Shown one piece after another: positions 1 to 6,665 of a stretch of DNA of 7,310 bases (the stretch's first letter is position 1; the number at the start of each line of letters is the position of its first letter). This stretch comes from Bacteroides sp. (GTDB lineage Bacteria > Bacteroidota > Bacteroidia > Bacteroidales > GCA-2748055), in contig DSDZ01000405.1 of NCBI GenBank assembly GCA_011048475.1, positions 1-7,310 of the forward strand, read 5' to 3'. The notes under the pieces are model-generated. The model saw only the letters and a program-made list of their open reading frames with translations, had not been told where the DNA came from and did no database searches. Made by a program: the position numbers and the translations under genes.

Positions 1-1758
1 CACCAGGTTGAATACCTCCACGGATGCCATGTCATATCCCTTGCTTCTCACAACCAGCAAGTTGTCATATGAATAAATGTCCGCCAGAGTCGGGTTCTTC
101 ATCTCCTCCACCGAGACACCGCTGATCTTGAATGTGCCTGTGGCAAATGCGCCCCCTGCGTAGGAGGCATCAATGGCCTGCACACCCCAGGTATAATCAC
201 CCGGTTCCAGTCCTCTCAGTTTGACAAAGGTGTTCAGACAGGCATTCCCCATCTTCATGATCTTCCTCTGCCCGTCATTGTCACCTCCCACGAAAGAAGC
301 CGGTGCAATCAGGTAATTGCCTGCACCGTCCTGCAGGAAGTACTCGTAGCTCAGAGCAGCGGCGGGGGTCAGGTCATCCGTTGCAGCGTCCCATGAGAGT
401 TCCACATTGGCGTCTGTGACTTCCGCGGCAAGATTGCCGGGGGCTGCCGGTGGTGCATTGGTCGTGCCGGTGTTGGTATTGAAATAGACCGCTGCGGTCC
501 TTCCCACTTCTTCGGGATCGGCATACCACATCGCATCCCAGGAGTGTCCCGAAACCAGGAAATCATAAAGGCCATCCCCGTTCCAGTCGCTGAAAAGCAG
601 CACGGTCTCCGAGGCTCCGGGAACGCGTCCCACTTCCGAGAAATTCCCGGCACCATCGCCATGGTAGAGGTATCCGGCCTGGGTATTGACCGTGGGGGGA
701 TTCCAGCCTGTCATGACCAGGTCATAATGCCCGTCGATGTTCCAGTCGATGGCACCGGTTCCCACACCACTGCTGCCGAGCGGACGCAGGTCAGGCTGGA
801 ATGCCGTCTGGGCCTTATCGGTGAAGGTCCCGTCCTTGGCATTCAGATAGACATGGGTCACGCATTTCCATTCGTCTTCGCCCGAAGCGGGTTCGCCGGT
901 CCCCGCTCCGCCTTCTCCGTTGAGGACCAGGTCGATCCAGCCATCGCTGTTGTAATCCGCAAAATCGACACCCCCGTTGGCCTTCATCCTGATGGAGCCT
1001 GCCGGATTATTCTCCGTAATGCCCAGATAGGCGCGGTAGAAATTCCCCGGTTCCTCATTATAATTGATAAAGACATCGGCGAGCACCCTGGCATTGTCCG
1101 CCGCAGTCTTATCCTCATTGTCCACATTGGCGCACATGAAAAAGTCCATGAAACCATCGTTGTTATAGTCAATAACTTCCACATAACCAAGTCCGAAGAA
1201 GAGTCCGTCAAAGACATCCACATTGGTTTTTTCGAAGGTATTGTCGCCGTTGTTGATCATCACGCATGAATTATCGGCCGCATTGCTGATGCAGACATAA
1301 TCCATCCAGCCGTCGTTGTTGAAATCGCCAAAGGCCGCCGCATGGGTGCGCTCCGGAATGGGCCAGTCAAGCAGGGTAAAGGTACCGTCCCCGTTGTTCT
1401 TGTAAACACCTCCATGATAATTATCAAAGCTGTGCTCCGTACCCAGCAAGTCCACATACCCGTCGCCATCGATATCGGCCCAGTCCAGGTTGGCCCGCTC
1501 GATCACTGCCAGGTCGGTCCCCACACTGTCGTACTCCTGTGTTCCCGAATTGTAAAAGAGCAGCTGGTTCCACCTTGTCTCCTCGCCACCGGGATTTTTC
1601 CGTCCCGTGATATAGATATCCATGTCGCCGTCATTGTCTACATCAACGACAGCACCTCCTCCCCATGCCTGTCCATACTCTGTGTGGACCTCATGGGTCT
1701 GGGAATACGCCCCGAATCCGATCAGGGCCAACACAATCATGTAAAAAATTCTTTTCAT
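1..1758 (-). CDS. FG-GAP/VCBS propeller protein with seven visible repeats, FnIII-like domain and T9SS sorting domain (3' end beyond the window)
   Basis: The frame is open from the ATG at 1758 to base 1, giving 586 residues. A signal peptide, 'MKRIFYMIVLALIGFGAYSQ', supports this start. Seven calcium-loop FG-GAP motifs follow at about residues 39-52, 94-106, 144-156, 195-209, 267-281, 336-350 and 390-404 (for example 'VDNDGDMDIYITG' and 'DWNGDGLYDFLVSG'), suggesting a seven-bladed propeller. Residues about 435-545 are an FnIII-like domain closely related to that of the 849-aa protein ('KMGNACLNTFVKLRGLEPGD', 'YTWGVQAIDASYAGG'). The last 30 residues, 'DIYSYDNLLVVRSKGYDMAS' then 'VEVFNLV', are the first half of a T9SS type A sorting domain, so only about 40-50 residues should be missing. 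It follows the GH43 gene after 41 bp and probably belongs to the same operon. No enzymatic motif was found. A surface binding role is inferred from export and context. Confidence 0.9.
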   Translation of the reverse strand, partial: MKRIFYMIVLALIGFGAYSQTHEVHTEYGQAWGGGAVVDVDNDGDMDIYITGRKNPGGEETRWNQLLFYNSGTQEYDSVGTDLAVIERANLDWADIDGDGYVDLLGTEHSFDNYHGGVYKNNGDGTFTLLDWPIPERTHAAAFGDFNNDGWMDYVCISNAADNSCVMINNGDNTFEKTNVDVFDGLFFGLGYVEVIDYNNDGFMDFFMCANVDNEDKTAADNARVLADVFINYNEEPGNFYRAYLGITENNPAGSIRMKANGGVDFADYNSDGWIDLVLNGEGGAGTGEPASGEDEWKCVTHVYLNAKDGTFTDKAQTAFQPDLRPLGSSGVGTGAIDWNIDGHYDLVMTGWNPPTVNTQAGYLYHGDGAGNFSEVGRVPGASETVLLFSDWNGDGLYDFLVSGHSWDAMWYADPEEVGRTAAVYFNTNTGTTNAPPAAPGNLAAEVTDANVELSWDAATDDLTPAAALSYEYFLQDGAGNYLIAPASFVGGDNDGQRKIMKMGNACLNTFVKLRGLEPGDYTWGVQAIDASYAGGAFATGTFKISGVSVEEMKNPTLADIYSYDNLLVVRSKGYDMASVEVFNLV

Positions 1759-1799
1759 AACATTTGGTTTTTAGTGAATAATGATACAACTGAAAATAT
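1759..1799 (-). other. Short intergenic gap in the operon
   Basis: These 41 bases are AT-rich and separate the GH43 stop from the ATG at 1758. The sequence before the start reads CACTAAAAACCAAATGTT. I see no hairpin with a T-run, no clear TAnnTTTG promoter box and no strong ribosome-binding site, so the downstream gene is probably co-transcribed with the GH43 gene. Confidence 0.5.
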
Positions 1800-3008
1800 T
1801 TAATGTTTAAAAAATGGTGCCTGCTGCTCCTGCACTCCGGGTCCGGTTCCCCGGTTTATTTCCGGCCAGCCGTTCTTCCATGCAATCCGGTCAATAAACA
1901 GGGGCCGCCGGGTGGCCCCGTTGGGAAGCAACGGATTCGATTTTACAATCCCGTGATAGATGAACCAGTCATCGCCCCTGTCATCGGTGACGATCTGGGC
2001 ATTGTGGCCCGGACCGGCCACATGATCATTGCTTTTGATGATCACCCCGTCGATGTTCTCCACCATCGGTGCCCACCACATGTCGTTGTAGTTCATCAGG
2101 TCGGATCCGTTCTTTGTGAGATAGGGACCTTCCGGATTTTCGCTTCTCCCCGCGACCACCCGGTAGGTGCTCGATGCCCCTTCACAGCATGATCCGGTGG
2201 AGAGGAAGAGATAATAATAGCCTTCCCGCTGATGGATGTATACTCCCTCAAAGGAGTTGCCGGCCACCCGGAACTTCTCGCCGGTGATCCGCATTCCGTC
2301 TGAACTGAGGCGGATCCCGTAAATGCCCCCTCCCAGGCTTCCCCAGAAAAGGTGGTTCTCACCATTCTCACTGAACAGGTAGGGATCGATGGAATTGATC
2401 ACACCCGTGCTCCTGGTATCCAGCAACATGCCCCTGTCCGTGAAAGGCCCCTCCGGGTTTTCCGCAAGTGCCAGTCCGATCCCCGGGTTTTCATCCCCCC
2501 AGGTTGAATTTGAATAATAGAGATAATAGAGACCGTTGAGGCGATGGATGCTGGGCGCCCAGATGTAGCCCGATTTCCAGTCGGGCTTGATGTCAAACGC
2601 CTGGCCCACATATTCCCAGTTGACCAGGTCCCTGGATTTGACGATGGGTGTCACCTGGTGTCCTTCGGGCCACGTGTTCTCGGTCCCGTATGCATAGAAC
2701 CATCCGTCGTCCGTCCTGATGAGTGTCGGGTCGGCCAGGTCAGGTTCAAAAACCGGATTGGAATAGGTGGTCAGCGTCGATTCACCCCCCACGGCAAAGG
2801 TGCTGTCCCCGTTATTCAACAGAATGGCACTCCCTCCCTCACCTGTGATCAGGACATCCTGGAGACCATTTCCATTGATGTCCCCCACGGCAATATCGGC
2901 ATGTTGCACCTGAAGGCCCAGGTCAATGATGTGTCCCTGCGCACCGGTCCGGAGACCCGGAAATGCCAGCAGCATAGCGATCAGTGTGTATATCAGATTT
3001 CTCTTCAT
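1800..3008 (-). CDS. Secreted family 43 glycoside hydrolase (arabinanase-like) with an N-terminal FG-GAP unit
   Basis: The protein has 402 residues with a signal peptide, 'MKRNLIYTLIAMLLAFPGLR', probably cleaved near TGA-QG. There is no lipobox and no T9SS sorting domain. Residues about 26-75 form a single FG-GAP-like unit ('VGDINGNGLQDVLITGEGG', then 'ILLNNGDSTF'). Residues 84-385 are a five-bladed GH43 propeller with intact inverting-enzyme residues: base D93 in 'ADPTLI', pKa modulator D208 in 'SIDPYLF' and acid E254 in 'SFEGVYI'. It also has 'IWAPSI' (149-154) and the metal-site motif 'GPGHN' (332-336) with H352 in 'YHG'. The segment 'SCCEGASSTYRVVAGRS' (273-289) resembles the CC-x-G-xx-STY segment of GH43 endo-1,5-alpha-L-arabinanases, so hydrolysis of alpha-L-arabinan is the best guess. 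Other arabinose- or xylose-containing substrates remain possible. The start ATG overlaps the preceding stop as ATGA, which suggests translational coupling. The likely compartment is the periplasm or outside the cell. Confidence 0.9.
   Translation of the reverse strand: MKRNLIYTLIAMLLAFPGLRTGAQGHIIDLGLQVQHADIAVGDINGNGLQDVLITGEGGSAILLNNGDSTFAVGGESTLTTYSNPVFEPDLADPTLIRTDDGWFYAYGTENTWPEGHQVTPIVKSRDLVNWEYVGQAFDIKPDWKSGYIWAPSIHRLNGLYYLYYSNSTWGDENPGIGLALAENPEGPFTDRGMLLDTRSTGVINSIDPYLFSENGENHLFWGSLGGGIYGIRLSSDGMRITGEKFRVAGNSFEGVYIHQREGYYYLFLSTGSCCEGASSTYRVVAGRSENPEGPYLTKNGSDLMNYNDMWWAPMVENIDGVIIKSNDHVAGPGHNAQIVTDDRGDDWFIYHGIVKSNPLLPNGATRRPLFIDRIAWKNGWPEINRGTGPGVQEQQAPFFKH
2784..2933 (-). other. Solitary FG-GAP unit fused to the GH43 domain
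   Basis: This stretch encodes residues 26-75 of the GH43 protein. It contains one calcium-loop motif, D43-I-N45-G-N47-G48-L-Q-D51, then 'VLITG' and the strand 'ILLNNGDSTF', the same order found in each repeat of the neighbouring propeller proteins. One unit alone cannot close a six- or seven-bladed propeller, so it either packs against the GH43 domain or is left over from a larger fusion. Confidence 0.7.
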
Positions 3009-5554
3009 CTTCTGCCCGTTGATTGAATGAGTATTTTCCGGGAATGCTGCTCACCCGTGGTCCCGGTCATCCGGACCAGATAGAGACCGGCTTTCAGACC
3101 GGACAGGTCCAGTGAAATGCGGTTGCCCTCCGAAACGGATGACACGATCAGTCTGCCGGATGGGCCCAGAATCTCGACCCGGTCCCCCGCCCTGATCCCG
3201 TCTATGAGCAGGTGGCTTGCTGCCGGGTTCGGATAGATCACGATTCCACGGGCCGGCATGCCTGCGGCCGAGGTCAGTCCGGATGCCAGGAATTCAGTAA
3301 TGGCGATTTCCAGCATGCCGATGGCATCCTCCACCTCCTGGCGGGTGGCGGAAGGATTCCCGTACACCTTTTCGGCCCGGGTGATGGCCATTTTCAGATC
3401 GAATTTCGCTCCGGGGAGATATCCTTCCACATCGGCCGTGTCGTGGATGACAGTGGCCGAATCGATCAGGGCACCCAGGGTTTCGAAATCCACCACGACC
3501 ACTTTGGCCAGGAAATCCGCAATGGCCTCATGCAGGGTGATGATCCCGGCATCCACCTGCTGGATAGAAGGATTCGATGTTTTGAGCGCCATGCCTGCTT
3601 CGATGGCCAGTGCCAGTTCCAGTTTTGCCTCCGGGGGATACAGCCCGTTTTCATATCCTGACGGGGAAACATCATAGATCCGGATGGCCGAATCGATCGC
3701 CTCTTCAAGCAGGGAAAAATCAATGCTGATCCTTTGTCCGAGGAAATCCCCGATGGCTTCCCCGAGAAGGGTCGCCTCTTCGTCCACCAGCACCTGCATG
3801 GGTTCTATTTCACCCACCTCGGTGATATTTCCGGCCTCAGACACAACCGATTCTGCGTGACTGACGGCTGCAAGCAGGGTATCCAGTGCGGACTCCGGGT
3901 ATTCTCCGTGGCGGTCCCCCGCCACCACCGTATCAGTGATGGCGACCGCTTCCCGGATGACGGCTTCAAGGGCCGAGACATCTACACCAGTTCTCGAACC
4001 GATAAACTCCTCAAGGGCTGCCAGAAGCGGGACTTCGATCTCCTCCCGGGTCACGGACATGGAGTCGATCAGGGGTTTTACCCTGTCGATGGTATCCTGC
4101 AGCCTGTTCACAGCACCCGGCGGGTACTGGCCTACTCCCGTGCCCTCTTCCGCATTTAGAGCAAGTTCTTCTGCCTGCCTGACCAGGTCACGAAGCAAGG
4201 CTGTGTCCTTCACGGCGAAGATCACCCCGGCAGGGTAAAACGATCCGGCATAAATGGCGTCCACGGTCTGCACGCTCCATGCATACTTACCTTCGGGCAA
4301 ATCACGGATTACCCAGGTCCGGTCGAGGCATGCATTCCCCATTCCCGAAACCATTCTCCTTCCGTTGTTTTCCGGCCCCGTTTCAGCACCGGGATGGATG
4401 ATCCAGCGGTCATTGGTGATGTCTTTCAGGTAAAAATGGTAAGTGAGTGCATCCGCCGGGGTTTCAGGGTCAGATCCTTGATCCCAGGCAAATGTCACCG
4501 AATCGATCCCGGCTTCCGTCTGAAGGTTCACCGGAGGTTCAGGCCGGGTATTTGAATGTTCCGTATCATTGAGGTAGATCAGCGCCACCTGTCTGCCATA
4601 GTCACCGCTGTACCCGGTGAGCAGCAAATCGATCCTGCCGTCCCGGTTCAGGTCTGCCACCTCGATGGAGCTCTCCGAGACTCCCGGGATGAGATTGCTT
4701 TCCGGGCTCCGCGAAAAAGTGCCGGTCCCGTCGTTAAGAAAAAGGCACGTGGCCTGCCTGTTTTCGGTATTGCTCCATCCGGTGAGGATGATATCAAAAT
4801 CCCCGTCATTGTCCCAGTCCGCAAACCGGCTGCCGTCGCCCACGCTGATCTGCCTGTAATTGCTGAATACCTGTTTCTGGGTGAATACACCATCTCCCTG
4901 GTTGATGTACAGCCGGTAGATGTCATATGAGCCCCCGTCCCCGTAAGCATCCCCGTCCCCGTTCAGCAGCAGGTCCAGGGTGCCGTTGTGATCCACATCG
5001 GCCCAGGAAGCCGATCCAAATCCCTTCTGGATCAGGTTCAGGTCCGTTTCCGTAAAGGTTCCCTTCCCATCGTTCCGGAAGATCTTCGAATACCGCCTCG
5101 CCGCAGCCACATCCCAGCCGGTGACAAACAGGTCCCTGTCGCCGTCATTGTCGTCATCCACCACCGTCACATCCGGATCAAGCCAGTCCCTCTCCTCAAA
5201 TTGCTTTGATCGCACAAATGTTCCGTCCCCGCCGTTGTTCATATAAAGGTGGCAAGCCCCCGGACCCGAACCGAACATGTAATAATCCGGCCAGCCGTCG
5301 TTGTTCAGATCGGCCCATCCCACCGAAGTGGCCAGAGGATATGCCGGCTGTCCGGTCATCAAAAACCTGCCCTGGCCGTTGTTCTCACCGATACCGGCGA
5401 TCCCGTTGCCGGCATTGTTACAGAACAGCAGATCAAGGTGACCGTCCCCGCTCAGGTCTCCCAGATCCAGGGAACCGAATTCAGGCTGACCGTTGCTTAC
5501 ATTGGACACCATTATTATAAAAAATATACACAGCTCCAGCTTCCTCTTTCCCAT
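3005..5554 (-). CDS. T9SS-exported FG-GAP/VCBS propeller with FnIII-like domain and four FIVAR-like helical repeats
   Basis: I chose the ATG at 5554 (849 aa) because it directly begins a signal peptide, 'MGKRKLELCIFFIIMVSNVS'. An in-frame GTG at 5575 would add seven residues, but it lies in a repeat copied from the preceding gene. Domains in order: six FG-GAP/VCBS calcium-loop motifs of the D-x-[ND]-x-D-G-x-x-D type at about 30-43, 81-97, 132-146, 185-199, 245-259 and 300-314, consistent with a six- or seven-bladed propeller; an FnIII-like domain at about 341-448 with 'MGNACLDRTWVIRDLPEGKY' and 'WSVQTVDA'; four helical repeats at about 453-523, 524-608, 609-685 and 686-759; and a T9SS type A sorting domain at 770-849 that opens with 'GIVIYPNP' and ends 'RKILIQSTGRR'. 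T9SS should carry it through the outer membrane and attach or release it at the surface. No catalytic motif was recognised, so adhesion or glycan binding is an inference. Its stop overlaps the next start as ATGA. Confidence 0.9.
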   Translation of the reverse strand: MGKRKLELCIFFIIMVSNVSNGQPEFGSLDLGDLSGDGHLDLLFCNNAGNGIAGIGENNGQGRFLMTGQPAYPLATSVGWADLNNDGWPDYYMFGSGPGACHLYMNNGGDGTFVRSKQFEERDWLDPDVTVVDDDNDGDRDLFVTGWDVAAARRYSKIFRNDGKGTFTETDLNLIQKGFGSASWADVDHNGTLDLLLNGDGDAYGDGGSYDIYRLYINQGDGVFTQKQVFSNYRQISVGDGSRFADWDNDGDFDIILTGWSNTENRQATCLFLNDGTGTFSRSPESNLIPGVSESSIEVADLNRDGRIDLLLTGYSGDYGRQVALIYLNDTEHSNTRPEPPVNLQTEAGIDSVTFAWDQGSDPETPADALTYHFYLKDITNDRWIIHPGAETGPENNGRRMVSGMGNACLDRTWVIRDLPEGKYAWSVQTVDAIYAGSFYPAGVIFAVKDTALLRDLVRQAEELALNAEEGTGVGQYPPGAVNRLQDTIDRVKPLIDSMSVTREEIEVPLLAALEEFIGSRTGVDVSALEAVIREAVAITDTVVAGDRHGEYPESALDTLLAAVSHAESVVSEAGNITEVGEIEPMQVLVDEEATLLGEAIGDFLGQRISIDFSLLEEAIDSAIRIYDVSPSGYENGLYPPEAKLELALAIEAGMALKTSNPSIQQVDAGIITLHEAIADFLAKVVVVDFETLGALIDSATVIHDTADVEGYLPGAKFDLKMAITRAEKVYGNPSATRQEVEDAIGMLEIAITEFLASGLTSAAGMPARGIVIYPNPAASHLLIDGIRAGDRVEILGPSGRLIVSSVSEGNRISLDLSGLKAGLYLVRMTGTTGEQHSRKILIQSTGRR
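3278..4198 (-). repeat. Four tandem FIVAR-like helical repeats (protein level) forming a probable stalk
   Basis: Residues about 453-759 of the 849-aa protein consist of four units of roughly 71-85 residues. Each has a first helix such as 'LEEAIDSAIRIYD' or 'LGALIDSATVIHD', then a loop with Gly and Tyr-(Pro/Leu)-Pro or similar ('GQYPPGA', 'GEYPESA', 'GLYPPEA', 'GYLPGAK'), a second helix of the 'L..AI..AE' type, and a third ending in 'AIxxFL' or 'ALEEFI'. This pattern matches the FIVAR family of three-helix bundles known as spacers in surface proteins. The repeats have diverged at the DNA level. The second unit is the longest, with extra residues around 580-595. Confidence 0.7.
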
Positions 5555-5560
5555 TATCCG

Positions 5561-5599
5561 CCTTTGGTTAAGCACAAACCTTTAGCTAAGTACAAACCT
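5561..5599 (-). repeat. Imperfect 18-bp tandem duplication across a stop codon
   Basis: On the minus strand, AGGTTTGTACTTAGCTAA is followed at once by AGGTTTGTGCTTAACCAA. The match continues three bases further, giving 18 of 21 identities at period 18. The first copy encodes the last five residues (RFVLS) and TAA stop of the GH43-like lipoprotein. The second fills most of the gap to the next gene, with TAA replaced by CAA. Because 18 is a multiple of three, the frame is preserved, and the second copy contains the in-frame GTG at 5575 that could be mistaken for the start of the next gene. Confidence 0.8.
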
Positions 5600-6625
5600 G
5601 GGTGTTGTCCACCCGCTGCTGGCTTCGATCACGACCGCCGGCCATCCGTTTTCATCCCAGTCGATCTGATGCAGGATCAGGGGCCTGCGATCATCTCCCG
5701 AGTGAAGCTCAGGTTTGTTGATATCGGTTGCCCCGAACATGATCCAGTTCTTTCCGTTCCTGTCGGTGAACACTCCCCCGACATGGCCGGGCGATTTCAG
5801 ATCATCCCCTTCCCTGATCAGAAGTGTTCCCGCGTTATTGACCAGATCGTTCCCCTCTTTGTCCAGGTAAGGGCCTTCGATGCCGGATGCCCTCCCCATA
5901 TAAACCTCCGAGGTCACTTCATTCCCGACAGTCCCGAAGCAGTAAAAATCGCTCCCGCTCATGCGGAATATGAAGATCCCCGTATAGTCGGATCCTGCGA
6001 TCCTGAATGCGTTTCCGTTCAGTAAGGGCTTCATATTCCGTTTGATATCCAGTTCGATCCCGTAGACCCCCTGATCTGTTTCAAAGAAGAGGTAAAAGTC
6101 AAGACCCGATTGAATAAAGAAAGGTTCACGCACATACTGATAGCCGAGTGAATCGGCGTCAAACAACTTTCCGTAGTCCACATAGGGCCCCTGTGGAGCC
6201 TTTGAATAGGCCACCCCGATGCCTGCATCACCCAGGGAATAGAAAAGATAGTAGGTTCCCAGGGTCTTTGAGAATTCCACCCCCACGGAAGTGATCTTTC
6301 CCTCTCCCCAGTCCGGAGCGGACGCAAAAGCCTCGCCGTTGAAATTCCAGCTCATCAGATCGCTGGACCGGAGCACCGGCACAACATAGTTGAGACCTTC
6401 CGACCACTCCTTCTCCTGCCCGAAAGCATAAAACTGGGTAGCTCCCCTGAAAACACTCGGCCTGCCGAGATCAGGCTCCCAGACCGGATTGCGGAAGCTG
6501 GTCTCGTTGGGCAGCTGGCTTCCTTCCCAGATCACCGTGTCGATTCCGTCTCCCTGGATATCCGTGCAGGACAAGCATCCGAAGACCAGCAGGGCAACCA
6601 GTGCACTGAATATGAAGTTTTTCAT
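5582..6625 (-). CDS. GH43-like five-bladed propeller lipoprotein, predicted catalytically inactive; candidate surface glycan-binding protein
   Basis: I chose the ATG at 6625 (347 aa) because it directly begins a lipoprotein signal, 'MKNFIFSALVALLVFGCLSC', with C17 or C20 as the lipidated residue, and it follows an A-rich leader. ATGs at 6661 and 6652 in the same frame would add 12 or 9 charged residues. The mature protein matches the GH43 enzyme at 1800-3008 along its length: 'NPVWEPDLGRPSVF' (46-59), 'VVPVLRSSDLMSWNFNGEAF' (81-100), 'YYLFYS' (125-130), 'QGPYVDYGKL' (145-154), 'GVYGIEL' (186-192), 'EGPYLDKEGNDL' (250-261), 'SPGH' (278-281) and 'RRPLILHQIDWDENGWP' (313-329). The catalytic positions differ: the base Asp is R55, the pKa-modulating Asp is E167, and the acid Glu is T215. 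The WAP motif and the second metal-site His (YHG, here FGA) are also missing, while H281 is kept. Glycosidase activity is therefore unlikely. I infer a glycan-binding role from its place next to susD and from its lipid anchor. Confidence 0.85.
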   Translation of the reverse strand: MKNFIFSALVALLVFGCLSCTDIQGDGIDTVIWEGSQLPNETSFRNPVWEPDLGRPSVFRGATQFYAFGQEKEWSEGLNYVVPVLRSSDLMSWNFNGEAFASAPDWGEGKITSVGVEFSKTLGTYYLFYSLGDAGIGVAYSKAPQGPYVDYGKLFDADSLGYQYVREPFFIQSGLDFYLFFETDQGVYGIELDIKRNMKPLLNGNAFRIAGSDYTGIFIFRMSGSDFYCFGTVGNEVTSEVYMGRASGIEGPYLDKEGNDLVNNAGTLLIREGDDLKSPGHVGGVFTDRNGKNWIMFGATDINKPELHSGDDRRPLILHQIDWDENGWPAVVIEASSGWTTPRFVLS

Positions 6626-6640
6626 CTCGTATTTTTTTTC
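6626..6640 (-). promoter_or_regulatory. A-rich translation leader before the lipoprotein gene
   Basis: On the minus strand the bases just before the ATG at 6625 read GAAAAAAAATACGAG, with eight consecutive A residues. There is no strong Shine-Dalgarno match. A-rich leaders are common at Bacteroidota start sites, and this one helps favour ATG 6625 over the upstream ATGs at 6661 and 6652. If translation did begin at 6661, the A8 run would lie inside the coding region. No promoter of the Bacteroidota type (TTTG / TAnnTTTG) is evident here, so this concerns translation only. Confidence 0.35.
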
Positions 6641-6665
6641 GGTGGGTATCATTGCATTCATCTGA

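Noticed and set aside
544..1269. 241-codon open frame on the plus strand
   Set aside because: It lies antisense to the FG-GAP gene at 1-1758, whose repeats and signal peptide are unmistakable. The antisense product has no recognisable domain, and low stop frequency opposite GC-rich Asp/Gly codons explains it.
547..1644. DNA-level repeats such as 'gtcgccgtcattgtc', shared with 5141-5155
   Set aside because: They result from the conserved Asp-Asn-Asp-Gly-Asp calcium-loop codons in the FG-GAP repeats. They are not a mobile element or CRISPR.
1759..1799. Promoter or terminator between the GH43 and the last propeller gene
   Set aside because: No stem-loop with a T-run and no Bacteroidota -7/-33 boxes could be identified.
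3212..4238. Several overlapping plus-strand frames opposite the helical-repeat region
   Set aside because: They are antisense reflections of the repetitive coding sequence, with compositions that do not resemble real proteins.
5573..5575. GTG as start of the 849-aa protein
   Set aside because: It is in frame but lies within the duplicated tail of the previous gene. The ATG at 5554 begins a better signal peptide.
5249..6025. 258-codon open frame on the plus strand
   Set aside because: It spans the opposite strand of two real genes and their junction, has no domain or signal peptide, and shows no usable start context.
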